From NCBI RefSeq assembly GCF_025642975.1, contig NZ_JANZKJ010000012.1, positions 62,001 through 126,000 on the forward strand: 64,000 nucleotides of DNA, given 5' to 3'. The DNA is from Pseudomonas sp. RIT-PI-S (GTDB lineage Bacteria; Pseudomonadota; Gammaproteobacteria; Pseudomonadales; Pseudomonadaceae). This document shows positions 15,828-24,410 of this stretch, piece after piece; the first letter of the stretch is position 1; every line of letters begins with the position of its first letter. The position numbers and the translations under genes are program-made. The notes under the pieces are model-generated. The model ran no database searches. It was not told where the DNA came from and was given only the letters and a program-made list of their open reading frames with translations.

Positions 15828-17102
15828 ATGAAAAAAGTCATGATCAGATCGAGCCTCGGCCTCGCAGTCACGCTCGCCTCCACCCAACTCTTCGCCAGCG
15901 GCTTCGCCATCAACGAGCAAAGCATCAGCGGCATGGGCGTGGGCTTCGCGGGTCGATCGTCATCGGCAGAAGACGCCAGCACCGTCGCCGGCAACCCGGC
16001 CGGCATGGCGCGACTCAAGCAGGAGCAATTCACCGTAGGTGCCGCCGGCATCTATGCCAACACCGACATCGATCATTCCCGCGCTACCCTGGGTGGCAGC
16101 AGCGATGGCGACATGGTGCCGCTGGTTGGCGTGCCCATGGGCTACTACGTCAAGCCCCTGAACGACCAATGGGCCGTCGGCTTCGGCGTGTATGTGCCGT
16201 TCGGCCTGGCGACCGACTATGAAAGCGGCTATGCCGGCCGTTACTACGCTGACAAGAGCGTGGTGAAGGTCATCACCTTCCAGCCGACCATCAGCTATGC
16301 CTTCAACGACAAAGTCTCCATTGGTATAGGCCCTACCTTCAACCGCATCGAGGGTGAGCTGACTTCGCGGACTATCAACGCCCTCAACCCGGTTTCCGGT
16401 GGCGACGGCGAGGTGAAGATCAAGGGTGACGACACCGCCGTAGGCTTCAACGCCGGTATCCTGGTACAAGCTACCGACAAGACCAGCCTGGGGCTGACCT
16501 ACCACTCCAAAGTGGATTACAAACTGGATGGCAACACCAAGGGTAGAAACCTGAACTTTCCCGGTGCGCCCACTTTGAATTTCAAGGCCGACGCTTCGCT
16601 CGACCTGGATACGCCTGAGTCGGTGGACCTGTCGTTTACCCATAAGCTGGATGACCGCTGGACTCTCTACGGCGGCAGCACCTGGACCCGTTGGAGCCGC
16701 CTGAAGGACATCACCGTCGAGAGCGAAGTCAGCGGTGTGCCTGCACGGGCGGGCTTGGGCACCATTACCGAAGAACAGAACTGGCACGACACTTGGGCGC
16801 ACGCCATCGGTGCTTCGTACAAGCTGAACAAGGAATGGACCCTGCGCACCGGCTTCAGCGTGGACCAGTCGCCAACCAACAATACCAACCGTTCGCCGCG
16901 CATCCCATCGGGTGACCGTCGCATCTTCAGCCTGGGTGCGGGCTACAGCCCGACTGACAACATCACCCTGGACTTCGCCTACTCCTACCTGAAGGAAGAA
17001 AGCGTCGACGTGAACCTGGTCAGCGCTACCAAAGGCGCCTACAGTGCGACCTACCACAACAGCGCGCATGGCTTCGGCAGCTCCTTGACCTACAAGTTCT
17101 GA
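15828..17102 (+). CDS. fadL: FadL-family outer-membrane transport protein
   Basis: 424-residue beta-barrel protein. The ATG at 15828 follows GGAG and opens a signal peptide (MKKVMIRSSLGLAVTLAS, cleaved near LFA-SG). The mature N-terminus SGFAINEQSISGMG and the GRSSSAEDASTVAGNPAGM segment are hallmarks of the FadL/TodX hatch domain. The chain ends in LTYKF, with the terminal Phe of outer-membrane barrels. The family takes up long-chain fatty acids and other hydrophobic molecules by lateral diffusion. It is monocistronic, bounded by a 5' inverted repeat and a strong terminator. Confidence 0.92.
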   Translation: MKKVMIRSSLGLAVTLASTQLFASGFAINEQSISGMGVGFAGRSSSAEDASTVAGNPAGMARLKQEQFTVGAAGIYANTDIDHSRATLGGSSDGDMVPLVGVPMGYYVKPLNDQWAVGFGVYVPFGLATDYESGYAGRYYADKSVVKVITFQPTISYAFNDKVSIGIGPTFNRIEGELTSRTINALNPVSGGDGEVKIKGDDTAVGFNAGILVQATDKTSLGLTYHSKVDYKLDGNTKGRNLNFPGAPTLNFKADASLDLDTPESVDLSFTHKLDDRWTLYGGSTWTRWSRLKDITVESEVSGVPARAGLGTITEEQNWHDTWAHAIGASYKLNKEWTLRTGFSVDQSPTNNTNRSPRIPSGDRRIFSLGAGYSPTDNITLDFAYSYLKEESVDVNLVSATKGAYSATYHNSAHGFGSSLTYKF

Positions 17103-17115
17103 TCCGCCCACGCCT

Positions 17116-17147
17116 GAAAAAAACCGCCCACCCGGGCGGTTTTTTTA
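17116..17147 (+). terminator. Rho-independent terminator of fadL
   Basis: AAAAAACCGCCC and GGGCGGTTTTTTT form a 12-bp stem around a short loop, followed by a T-tract, 14 bp after the fadL stop codon. Confidence 0.92.
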
Positions 17148-17348
17148 TGGAACGCGCAAGCGCAACGCTCTGCGTGCACTCGGGGTGCCTGTTTCAGTTT
17201 CGGGAAGGGTGTATGCGCGAGCATTCACAAGCCCAGCACCCGGCCGACGCTGGCCTGCCGTCTCCCAATAGGCGTGGTGGGGGAACGCCGCCTTCCGATG
17301 GGACTCCTAGCCATTAGAGGCTCATAACAGCGCAGTCAGGAGAAACCG

Positions 17349-17540
17349 ATGGCAATCTCAGTTAAAAAGCTGGAAGGCGAGCAAATACCGGAAGATCTTC
17401 GTAATTCAGGCGCTGAGCAGGCTTTCGCCGTTACCGAAGACGACGGAACAGTGCACCTCACGGACAGCGATGAAGCAGCGGCGAAGCTTGCCGTGAAGCT
17501 TAGTGATCCCTCGCGCTCGACGCAGGACGCCGAGCACTGA
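17349..17540 (+). CDS. Small acidic hypothetical protein (63 aa)
   Basis: 63-residue soluble protein, MAISVKKLEGEQIPEDLRNS at the start and rich in Asp and Glu. CAGGAGAAACCG gives a good ribosome-binding site. There is no signal peptide, cysteine or known motif. It is convergent with cobS, 12 bp between stop codons, and isolated from fadL by the terminator. The strong start site and chromosomal codon use argue for a real gene. Function unknown. Confidence 0.7.
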   Translation: MAISVKKLEGEQIPEDLRNSGAEQAFAVTEDDGTVHLTDSDEAAAKLAVKLSDPSRSTQDAEH

Positions 17541-17552
17541 ATGCCAATTCAC

Positions 17553-18275
17553 TCACTTAAGCGCTAGCGCCACCAGCAGCACCCCTTCCAACCCCTCGAC
17601 CAGCGCCCCGGCCGTATCGCCGGTGGTCCCGCCCAGCCGCCGAAGCAGCAATCCGCGCAACCATAGAAAGGCCACCACAGCGGCGAACACCGTGCGCGCA
17701 CCAAGGAAAGCGATGCCCGCCGCCAGGCAGGCGGCCAGCACTGCCCAAGCCAGGTGCCGAGGCAGATGATTGGCCAATGCTTGCCCTAGCCCTCCGGGGC
17801 GGACATAGGGCGTAGTGAGGAACAATGCAAGCAGCGTGGCGCGGCCAAGCGTGGGCACCAGCAGCCAGGCACCGCCCTGCCCTGCCTCTAGCAACGCGAC
17901 CAGGGCAGCGAACTTGAGCAATAGCAGCAGCACCAGCGCCACCACGGCCATCGGCCCGCTGCGCGGGTCTTTCATGATGGCAAGAGTACGTTCCCGGTCG
18001 CCGTAACCGCCGACCCAGGCGTCGGCAGTGTCTGCAAGGCCATCAAGGTGCAGCCCACCCGTCAGCCCCACCCATACCGCTAGCAGCAACGCCGCATGCA
18101 GCGCCACCGGGGCGTTCCCGAGCAGGCGGTCCATCGCCCAAAGCACAGCGGCGAAGAGCACGCCCACCAGCGGGTAGAACAACAGTGACTTGCCCGTTTC
18201 CGCAGGTGTAGGCATGCGTGACAAGCGCACGGGCACGCTGCTGAGAAACTGCAAGGCAATCCACCAAGGCATCAT
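17553..18275 (-). CDS. cobS: Adenosylcobinamide-GDP ribazoletransferase (cobalamin synthase)
   Basis: 240-residue membrane protein joining adenosylcobinamide-GDP and alpha-ribazole to make adenosylcobalamin (phosphate); called cobV in older Pseudomonas naming. Signatures: the family start region QFLSSVPVRLS, the GGLHLDGLADTADAW catalytic loop, a DRERTLAIMKDPRSGPMAV segment, and several membrane helices. Its ATG overlaps the preceding stop (TGATG). It is the last gene of the cobalamin operon. Confidence 0.95.
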   Translation of the reverse strand: MMPWWIALQFLSSVPVRLSRMPTPAETGKSLLFYPLVGVLFAAVLWAMDRLLGNAPVALHAALLLAVWVGLTGGLHLDGLADTADAWVGGYGDRERTLAIMKDPRSGPMAVVALVLLLLLKFAALVALLEAGQGGAWLLVPTLGRATLLALFLTTPYVRPGGLGQALANHLPRHLAWAVLAACLAAGIAFLGARTVFAAVVAFLWLRGLLLRRLGGTTGDTAGALVEGLEGVLLVALALK

Positions 18276-18847
18276 CACAGCGCCGCCAGGCTGCCGTCGT
18301 CGGCCACGGCAATCCGGTGCAACGCACCGTGTGCGACTTCCACGTCCAACAGGCGGCTCACGGGCAACCCGCGCGCCCTGGCCAATAACAATCGCATCAC
18401 GCCGGCGTGCCCTACTATCAATAGCTGCTGATTGGGATAACCCGCCAGCAAGGCTGCCACCCCGCACTCTACACGGGGCACGAACTCCGCCAACGGTTCC
18501 GCGCCGGGAGGGGTGTAACGAAAGGGGTCCTGCCAAAAATTGCCCAATGCTTCGGCGTCGCTCGCCATCAGTTCGGCAGCGCTGCGGCCCTCCCACTCGC
18601 CGAAATGCAGTTCACGCAGGTCCGGCAGGGTCAGTAACGGCCGCTGCAAGCGGTCGGCCAAGGCCTGCGCGAAATCTGCGCAGCGGCGCAGCGGCGAAGT
18701 CACAATGGCGTCCCAGGGGCCCTGGCCGAGCACTGCAGCTTCCAGGGTGGCCCAACCGGCACTGGTCAACGCGTCATCCAGGCTGCCGCGAAAGCCGCCG
18801 CCGCGCTCGGTCTCGCCGTGGCGCAGCAGATCGAGCCTGAGGCTCAT
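18275..18847 (-). CDS. cobC: Alpha-ribazole phosphatase / histidine phosphatase family protein
   Basis: 190-residue phosphoglycerate-mutase-like phosphatase beginning MSLRLDLLRHGETERGG; RHGE carries the phospho-acceptor His, and IVGHAGVMR holds the second catalytic His. ELHFGEWEG is typical of CobC-type enzymes, which remove phosphate from alpha-ribazole-5'-phosphate or cobalamin-5'-phosphate. The start overlaps the cobT stop by four bases (ATGA) and the stop overlaps the cobS start. Not to be confused with the Pseudomonas cobC, which is the decarboxylase at 21873-22862. Confidence 0.92.
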   Translation of the reverse strand: MSLRLDLLRHGETERGGGFRGSLDDALTSAGWATLEAAVLGQGPWDAIVTSPLRRCADFAQALADRLQRPLLTLPDLRELHFGEWEGRSAAELMASDAEALGNFWQDPFRYTPPGAEPLAEFVPRVECGVAALLAGYPNQQLLIVGHAGVMRLLLARARGLPVSRLLDVEVAHGALHRIAVADDGSLAAL

Positions 18848-19896
18848 GCGGGACGATCCGCCACCGCGGCTTCGGCGAACGTGGCCATGCCGCCGTGCAG
18901 CTCGCAAGCCAAGCGCATCAGCGGCACCGCAAGCGCCGCACCGCTGCCCTCGCCCAAACGGAGCCCCAGTGCCAGCAGGGGCTCTGCGTCCAACGCCTGG
19001 AGCACACGCTTGTGGCCAGGCTCCGCGCCTTGATGGGCGAAGAACAGCCAGGGCTGGCAGCCAGGGTTCAAGCGCACGGCGACCAGGGCGGCGACCGAGC
19101 AGATGAAGCCGTCTACCAGCACCGGTAACCCGGCCTGTGCCGCTCCCAGGTAACTGCCCACCAAGGCGGCAATTTCGAAACCACCGAAGCACGCCAACAC
19201 GGACAACGGCTCGCGCTCGGTGCCGGCATGCCGCTGGCGCGCCGCCTCGATCACCCGCGCCTTGTGGCTCACGCCATCCGCATCGAGCCCCGTGCCGGGC
19301 CCCACCAGTTCGCTGGCCGGGCAGTCGAGCAACAGGCAACCCAAGGCACTGGCGGCCGTTGTGTTGCCAATGCCCATCTCGCCGCCGATAAACAGCTGCG
19401 CGCCAGCGTTGGCAGCGCTCTGCGCGGTTTCCCGGCCGGCCAGCAGCGCCTGCTCGCATTCGGCGGTGGTCATCGCCGGCTCCCGGGCGAAATTACGGGT
19501 GCCGGCGCCGAGCCGTACTTGCCGCACTCCGGGGAGGTCGAGCGGCACCAGCGTGCCCATGTCGACCACAGCCATGTGCGCGCCCAGGCTCCGCGCCAGC
19601 ACGCTGATAGCGGCTCCGCCGTTGATGAAGTTGCGCAGCATTTGCCCGGTCACTTCCTGCGGATAGGGGGAAACCCCCTCGGCGACGACGCCGTGGTCGC
19701 CCGCGAACAAACCGATATGAACCTCGCCCACCCGTGGCCGGGGGGTGCCCTGCAATGCCGCGAGGCGCACGGCGATCGCTTCGAGCTGGCCGAGGGAGCC
19801 GGCGGGCTTGGTCAGCTGCCGCTGGCGCTCCAGGGCGACCTCGGCAAATTGCGCGTGGGCTTGGGCGCACGGCTGCTGCCACCAGGCTGTGGTCAT
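18844..19896 (-). CDS. cobT: Nicotinate-nucleotide:dimethylbenzimidazole phosphoribosyltransferase
   Basis: 350-residue cytoplasmic enzyme activating dimethylbenzimidazole to alpha-ribazole phosphate (cobU in Pseudomonas naming). Visible signatures: TKPAGSLGQLE, GLFAGDHGVVAEGVSPYP, a FINGGAAISVLAR segment and FIGGEMGIGNTTAASAL. The start at 19896 was chosen over an upstream in-frame ATG because it overlaps the preceding stop by four bases and matches the family N-terminus. Works with BluB, which supplies the base, and CobS. Confidence 0.95.
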   Translation of the reverse strand: MTTAWWQQPCAQAHAQFAEVALERQRQLTKPAGSLGQLEAIAVRLAALQGTPRPRVGEVHIGLFAGDHGVVAEGVSPYPQEVTGQMLRNFINGGAAISVLARSLGAHMAVVDMGTLVPLDLPGVRQVRLGAGTRNFAREPAMTTAECEQALLAGRETAQSAANAGAQLFIGGEMGIGNTTAASALGCLLLDCPASELVGPGTGLDADGVSHKARVIEAARQRHAGTEREPLSVLACFGGFEIAALVGSYLGAAQAGLPVLVDGFICSVAALVAVRLNPGCQPWLFFAHQGAEPGHKRVLQALDAEPLLALGLRLGEGSGAALAVPLMRLACELHGGMATFAEAAVADRPA

Positions 19897-20414
19897 GGGG
19901 TAGGTCCTTTGAGGGTAAGGGGAAGGCCAGCGACGGTAAGGATCACCTGCTGGCAACGTTCGGCAATGGCTTGATGCAGCAGGCCCGCTTCATCCACGTA
20001 ACGGCGGGTCAGCTCACCCAGGGGGACAATGCCCAACCCGGTTTCATTGCTGACCATGATGATTTCGCCCGGGAGCTGGCCCAGGGTAGCGAGCAGTGCG
20101 TCACGCTCCTGCCCAAGCCGCTCGGGGTCGTCCAGCACCAGCAGGTTGGTCAGCCAGAGGGTCAGGCAGTCCACCAGCAGGCACTGGCCAGGCGCGGCAT
20201 GGTTCGCCAGGGTTGCGGCGAGCGCCAACGGTTCTTCGACCAGTTGCCAATGCTCGGGCCGCCGCGCCTTATGCAGGCGTACCCGGGCGTCGAGTTCAGC
20301 GTCACGTGGCTCGCTGGTGGCGATGTAGGTCACTGCCAGGCCACTTGCCACGGCGAAGTTCTCGGCCAAGCGGCTTTTGCCCGAGCGGGCGCCGCCAAGG
20401 ATCAACCGCAGCAT
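19893..20414 (-). CDS. cobU: Adenosylcobinamide kinase / adenosylcobinamide-phosphate guanylyltransferase
   Basis: 173-residue bifunctional enzyme (CobP in Pseudomonas naming) that phosphorylates adenosylcobinamide and adds GMP. MLRLILGGARSGKSRLAE contains the P-loop GARSGKS. YIATSEPRDAELDARVRLHK carries the region of the GMP-accepting His, followed by LLVDCLTLWLTNLL and VSNETGLGIVP. It overlaps cobT by four bases and starts 1 bp after the cobQ stop. Confidence 0.95.
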   Translation of the reverse strand: MLRLILGGARSGKSRLAENFAVASGLAVTYIATSEPRDAELDARVRLHKARRPEHWQLVEEPLALAATLANHAAPGQCLLVDCLTLWLTNLLVLDDPERLGQERDALLATLGQLPGEIIMVSNETGLGIVPLGELTRRYVDEAGLLHQAIAERCQQVILTVAGLPLTLKGPTP

Positions 20415-20415
20415 G

Positions 20416-21873
20416 TCAACGCCCTCCCAGGCACAATTGGCGAAGCCGCGTGGTGTTCAGGTGGGCGGCTACCGAGTCAGCGAGCCGTTCGATGTCCCGC
20501 TCGCGCAGGGCGTGGTAATCGAATGGGTCGGCAGCCTGCAGCCCGGCCCAGCGCAGCAGCGCGGCGCACGCGGCTGGCGACTCGAACAGGCCGTGTACAT
20601 AGGTGCCCATCACCTGCCCGTCTTCGCTGATGGCGCCATCGCCTCGCCCCTCGTCGAGCCACAGCGCAGGGCGATCCAGCGCGGCCCCCTCACTGACCCC
20701 GGCATGAATCTCATAGCCGTGCACCGGCACGTCGTGCTGGGCCAGCCGGCCGCTGACGTTACGCAGCTGTTTGTCCGCCGCCAGGGTGGTATTCAACGCT
20801 AGCCAGCCCAGCCCAGGGCTTTCTCCCGCCGGCCCTTCGATACCCAGCGGATCGGCGATGCGCGCGCCCAGCATCTGCAAGCCGCCACAGATGCCGAGCA
20901 CTTTGCCGCCATACCGCAGATGGCGAGTGATGGCCTGGTCCCAACCGCTTTCACGTAGCCGCGCCAGGTCTGCCCGAACGCTCTTCGAGCCAGGCAGGAT
21001 GATCAGGTCCGCCGGCGGCACGGGTTCGCCCGGGCGAACGAAGCTCAGGGAAACCTGTGGGTGCAAGCGCAGGGGGTCGAAATCCGTATGGTTACTGATG
21101 CGCGGCAACACCGGCACGACGACCCGCAACAGCTCGCCCAGTTTGGCCGGCTGGCGATTGTCTATGGCGTCCTCGGCTTCAAGGTGGAAGTCCGTAAGGT
21201 AGGGCAGCACACCCAATACGGGTTTGCCGGTGTGCGCTTCGAGCCAGTCCAGGCCAGGCTGCAACAGGGCAAGGTCGCCGCGAAAGCGGTTGATCACGAA
21301 ACCCTGAACCCGCGCCTGCTCGCTCTCGGAAAGCAGCGCCAGGGTGCCGACCAGGTGGGCGAACACCCCACCTCGGTTGATGTCGGCGACCAGGATCACC
21401 GGGCAGTCCACCGCTTCGGCGAAGCCCATGTTGGCGATGTCGCCTTCGCGTAAATTGATCTCGGCGGGCGAGCCAGCCCCTTCCACCATCACCACCTGAT
21501 ACGTGGCCGCAAGCCGCTGGTGGGAAGCAAGCACCGCGCGCATCGCCGTGGCCTTGTAGCCGTGGTAGCGCAGCGCATTCATATTGCCCACCGCCCGGCC
21601 GTGAATGATGACCTGGGCGCCGGTGTCGCTGTTGGGTTTGAGCAACACCGGGTTCATGTCGGTATGGGGCGCAAGGCCGCTGGCTTGCGCTTGTACCGCC
21701 TGGGCACGGCCGATTTCACCACCGTCGGCGGTAACCGCGCTGTTGAGCGCCATGTTCTGAGGCTTGAACGGCACCACGGCGACCCCTTCGCGGCGCAACC
21801 AGCGGCACAGCCCCGTCACCAAGGTACTTTTGCCGGCGTCCGAGGTGGTGCCCTGCACCATTAACGTAGGCAT
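20416..21873 (-). CDS. cobQ: Cobyric acid synthase
   Basis: 485-residue glutamine-dependent amidase that amidates side chains b, d, e and g of adenosylcobyrinate a,c-diamide. The N-terminal synthetase domain starts MPTLMVQGTTSDAGKSTLVT (P-loop) with VPFKPQNMALNS. The C-terminal class I glutamine amidotransferase domain has the nucleophile Cys in GICGGLQMLGARI and the catalytic His in GTYVHGLFE. Its start overlaps the cobD stop (TGATG). The in-frame extension upstream lies inside cobD and is not coding. Confidence 0.95.
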   Translation of the reverse strand: MPTLMVQGTTSDAGKSTLVTGLCRWLRREGVAVVPFKPQNMALNSAVTADGGEIGRAQAVQAQASGLAPHTDMNPVLLKPNSDTGAQVIIHGRAVGNMNALRYHGYKATAMRAVLASHQRLAATYQVVMVEGAGSPAEINLREGDIANMGFAEAVDCPVILVADINRGGVFAHLVGTLALLSESEQARVQGFVINRFRGDLALLQPGLDWLEAHTGKPVLGVLPYLTDFHLEAEDAIDNRQPAKLGELLRVVVPVLPRISNHTDFDPLRLHPQVSLSFVRPGEPVPPADLIILPGSKSVRADLARLRESGWDQAITRHLRYGGKVLGICGGLQMLGARIADPLGIEGPAGESPGLGWLALNTTLAADKQLRNVSGRLAQHDVPVHGYEIHAGVSEGAALDRPALWLDEGRGDGAISEDGQVMGTYVHGLFESPAACAALLRWAGLQAADPFDYHALRERDIERLADSVAAHLNTTRLRQLCLGGR

Positions 21874-22862
21874 CAGGCCTCCTCTGGGAACCCGGCCAGC
21901 GCTTCGCCCAGCCGTTGCCACTGGCGGTCTTCGGCCGGCAAGCCGAAGCGCAAGCTGCCGGTATGGCGAAACAGCCGAACCAGGATGCCGCGCTGGGCTA
22001 GGTAAAGGTAAAGCGCCGCGGCGCGCTCGCTGCGCACCCACTGGAACAACGCGCAACCACCGGCGGGCGCCCATCCGTGCTCGGCGAGCAGCGCGGCCAG
22101 CTGCGCGGCGGCGGCAGTGCAGCGCTCGATCTGCCGCCGGTGGCCCGGGCCATCCTGCAGGCAGGCACGCCCAAGGGAACGGGTGGGGCCACTGACCGCC
22201 CAAGGGCCCAGCTGCTCGGCGAGCGCAACCAGCAGCCGCGGCTCAGCCAGCACAAAGCCCAGGCGTACCCCAGCCAGGCCAAAGAATTTTCCGAAGGAGC
22301 GCAACACGATCAAGCCGGGGCGGTTGGTTTCACTGGCCAGGCTGTGGGCCGGCGTCATGTCCATGAAGGCTTCGTCTACCACGAGCCAGCCGCCGCGGGC
22401 GGCCAGCCTGGCCTGCCAGGCCAGCAAGGTCTCCGCGCTCACCAGGCGCCCGGTGGGGTTGTTCGGGTTGACCACCACCAGCACGTCGAGGCCGTCGAGG
22501 TAGCTTTCTGCTTCATCGTCGGCCAGTTCCCGTACCACGTGACCACCCCGCCGCCAGGCTTCGGCGTGCTCGGCATAACAGGGGCCGAGCACGCCCACCT
22601 TGCCGCTGCGGCGCAGCCGTGGCAGCAGCTGAATGGCCGCCTGCGAGCCGGCCACTGGCAATGACTGCTCGGCGCCATAGTAGCGGCAGGCGGCCGCTTC
22701 CAGGCCGTCGTCCGGTTCCGGCAAGCGAGCCCAGGCGCGCTCGGGAATGGCTGGAATGGTCCACGGCCAAGGCGCGATGCCGGTGGAAAGATCGACCCAG
22801 GCGGCCTCGTCGATACCGAATTCCTGCGCTGCCGCGCGTAACCTGCCGCCATGTTCAAGCAT
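21873..22862 (-). CDS. cobD: Threonine-phosphate decarboxylase (PLP-dependent)
   Basis: 329-residue class I/II aminotransferase-fold enzyme (CobC in Pseudomonas naming, CobD in Salmonella). It makes aminopropanol phosphate from threonine phosphate for the nucleotide-loop linker. Features: the start MLEHGGRLRAAAQEFGID with DLSTGIAPWPW, the VVNPNNPTGRL motif, WLVVDEAFMDM, the PLP-binding Lys in LRSFGKFFGLAGVRLGF, and a C-terminal LRFGLP carboxylate-binding Arg. It overlaps cbiB by eight bases. Confidence 0.92.
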   Translation of the reverse strand: MLEHGGRLRAAAQEFGIDEAAWVDLSTGIAPWPWTIPAIPERAWARLPEPDDGLEAAACRYYGAEQSLPVAGSQAAIQLLPRLRRSGKVGVLGPCYAEHAEAWRRGGHVVRELADDEAESYLDGLDVLVVVNPNNPTGRLVSAETLLAWQARLAARGGWLVVDEAFMDMTPAHSLASETNRPGLIVLRSFGKFFGLAGVRLGFVLAEPRLLVALAEQLGPWAVSGPTRSLGRACLQDGPGHRRQIERCTAAAAQLAALLAEHGWAPAGGCALFQWVRSERAAALYLYLAQRGILVRLFRHTGSLRFGLPAEDRQWQRLGEALAGFPEEA

Positions 22863-23763
22863 AGAATTGCGTCCCCACGCAGATGATCAGCAACCATAGC
22901 CAAACGCCCCGCTGCACCAAAGCCCAGGCGCGTTCGATGGCATCGGCGCCCGGCGCAGGCCCTTCGCCCAGCACCGGCCGCTGATGAAGCTCACCGTGAT
23001 AAACCGCAGGCCCGCCCAGCTCGACCCCCAGCGCACCGGCGCCGGCGGCCATCACCGGGCCGGCGTTGGGGCTGTCCCATAGATGGCCCTGGCGTTTCCA
23101 GCAGCGCAGCGCCAGGCCAGTCTTGCCCAGGATGGCATAGGTCAGCGCCGCGAGCCTGGCGGGCACCAGGTTGAGCAGGTCGTCGATCCGCGCCGCGGCC
23201 CAGCCGAAGCGCTCGAAACGTTCGTTGCGGTAACCCCACATGGCATCGAGGGTGTTGGCCAGGCGGTACAGCACCACCCCTGGCACGCCGCCGACGACGA
23301 ACCAGAACAGCGCGGCGAAGACCGCGTCGCTGCCGTTTTCCAGCGCTGATTCGGTGGCGGCCTTGGCGACCCCGGTGGTGTCTAGCTCCTCGGTTTGGCG
23401 GCTCACCAGGCGGCCTACGCGTTCCCGTGCCAGGGGGAGGTCTGCGCTGCGCAGCGCGCCGGCCACCGGCTGCAGATGTTCGCCGAGGCTACGCAGGCCC
23501 AGCGCCCAATAGAGCGCCAGCACCTCGACCACGCCTCCAATCAACGGCAGCCACGACAGCAGCGTCAGCAGCAACACAGGCGGCAGCACTGCCATCGACC
23601 AAGCCGTCACACCGTGGCTGCGCCAGCCATGGCCGGCGAAATTGAAGCGCTGCTCCAACCGCTGCGCGAGGCGGCCGAAGCCAACCAGCGGATGCCAGCG
23701 GCGCGGTTCGCCAAGCAAGGCGTCCAGGGCGACCGCCATTACACAAGCCAAGGCAAGGTTCAC
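22855..23763 (-). CDS. cbiB: Adenosylcobinamide-phosphate synthase
   Basis: 302-residue membrane protein (CobD in Pseudomonas naming) that attaches aminopropanol (phosphate) to adenosylcobyric acid. Signatures: ALDALLGEPRRWHPLVGFG, the VSRQTEELDTTGVAKAATES segment, and YRLANTLDAMWGYRNERFERFG. The start is a GTG (VNLALACV) in a four-base GTGA overlap with bluB; earlier in-frame codons lie within bluB and lack homology. Three or four hydrophobic segments place it in the inner membrane. Confidence 0.93.
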   Translation of the reverse strand: MNLALACVMAVALDALLGEPRRWHPLVGFGRLAQRLEQRFNFAGHGWRSHGVTAWSMAVLPPVLLLTLLSWLPLIGGVVEVLALYWALGLRSLGEHLQPVAGALRSADLPLARERVGRLVSRQTEELDTTGVAKAATESALENGSDAVFAALFWFVVGGVPGVVLYRLANTLDAMWGYRNERFERFGWAAARIDDLLNLVPARLAALTYAILGKTGLALRCWKRQGHLWDSPNAGPVMAAGAGALGVELGGPAVYHGELHQRPVLGEGPAPGADAIERAWALVQRGVWLWLLIICVGTQFYA

Positions 23764-24410
23764 GAGGCCGCTCCCCAGCTGTCTTCGAACAACAGTTCCT
23801 GCAACGGCTTCTCTTCTGCCCAACCCTCGAGCACCAGCATGGGGGCGGGATAGAACGCCTCCACCGGGCCCAGGCAGAGCACGGCCATCGGCTTGCCGCC
23901 GGCGGGTATGTTGAGCAGGCGGCCCAACTGCTCGGGGTCGAACAAGGACACCCAGCCCATGCCCAAGCCCTCGGCCCGAGCAGCGAGCCAGAGGTTCTGC
24001 ACCGCGCACGAAAGCGACGCCAGGTCCATCTCAGGCAAGGTGCGGCGGCCGAACACATGCTGCTCGCGGCCCTCCATCAGCGCGACCACCAGCAGCTCGG
24101 CGCAATCGCGCACGCCTTCTACCTTCAGCTTCATAAAGTCGTCGGCACGCTCGCCCAAGGCCTCGGCGGTACGCACCCGTTCTTGCTCCACCAGTTGGTA
24201 GATCGCCTCGCGCAGCGCCGGGCGGCGGATGCGAATGAACCGCCAAGGCTGCATCAGGCCCACGCTGGGCGCCTGATGCGCGGCCGCAAGCAATCGCTGC
24301 AGCACCTGTGGCGCGACCTCGCCACCGGTGAAATGGCGCATGTCCCGCCGCTCGGCGATGGCCCGGTAGACCGCCGCCCGCTCGGGTTCACTGTAGGCAT
24401 GTTCGGTCAT
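23760..24410 (-). CDS. bluB: 5,6-dimethylbenzimidazole synthase
   Basis: 216-residue nitroreductase-fold flavin-cleaving enzyme that converts reduced FMN and oxygen to dimethylbenzimidazole, the lower base of B12. Features: AIAERRDMRHFTGGEV near the N-terminus, AAHQAPSVGLMQPWRFIRI, a SCAVQNLWLAARAEGLGMGW stretch, and a C-terminal LGPVEAFYP region. It overlaps cobB by four bases and cbiB by four bases. Its presence implies aerobic, self-sufficient lower-ligand synthesis. Confidence 0.94.
   Translation of the reverse strand: MTEHAYSEPERAAVYRAIAERRDMRHFTGGEVAPQVLQRLLAAAHQAPSVGLMQPWRFIRIRRPALREAIYQLVEQERVRTAEALGERADDFMKLKVEGVRDCAELLVVALMEGREQHVFGRRTLPEMDLASLSCAVQNLWLAARAEGLGMGWVSLFDPEQLGRLLNIPAGGKPMAVLCLGPVEAFYPAPMLVLEGWAEEKPLQELLFEDSWGAAS

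Noticed and set aside
15599..16222. 207-codon frame overlapping the fadL leader and start
   Set aside because: It has no family resemblance and is out of frame with the well-supported fadL gene; it becomes Arg/His-rich inside fadL.
18275..19459. 394-codon frame as one cobalamin protein
   Set aside because: Only the last 190 codons code for the phosphatase; the earlier part lies inside cobT in another frame.
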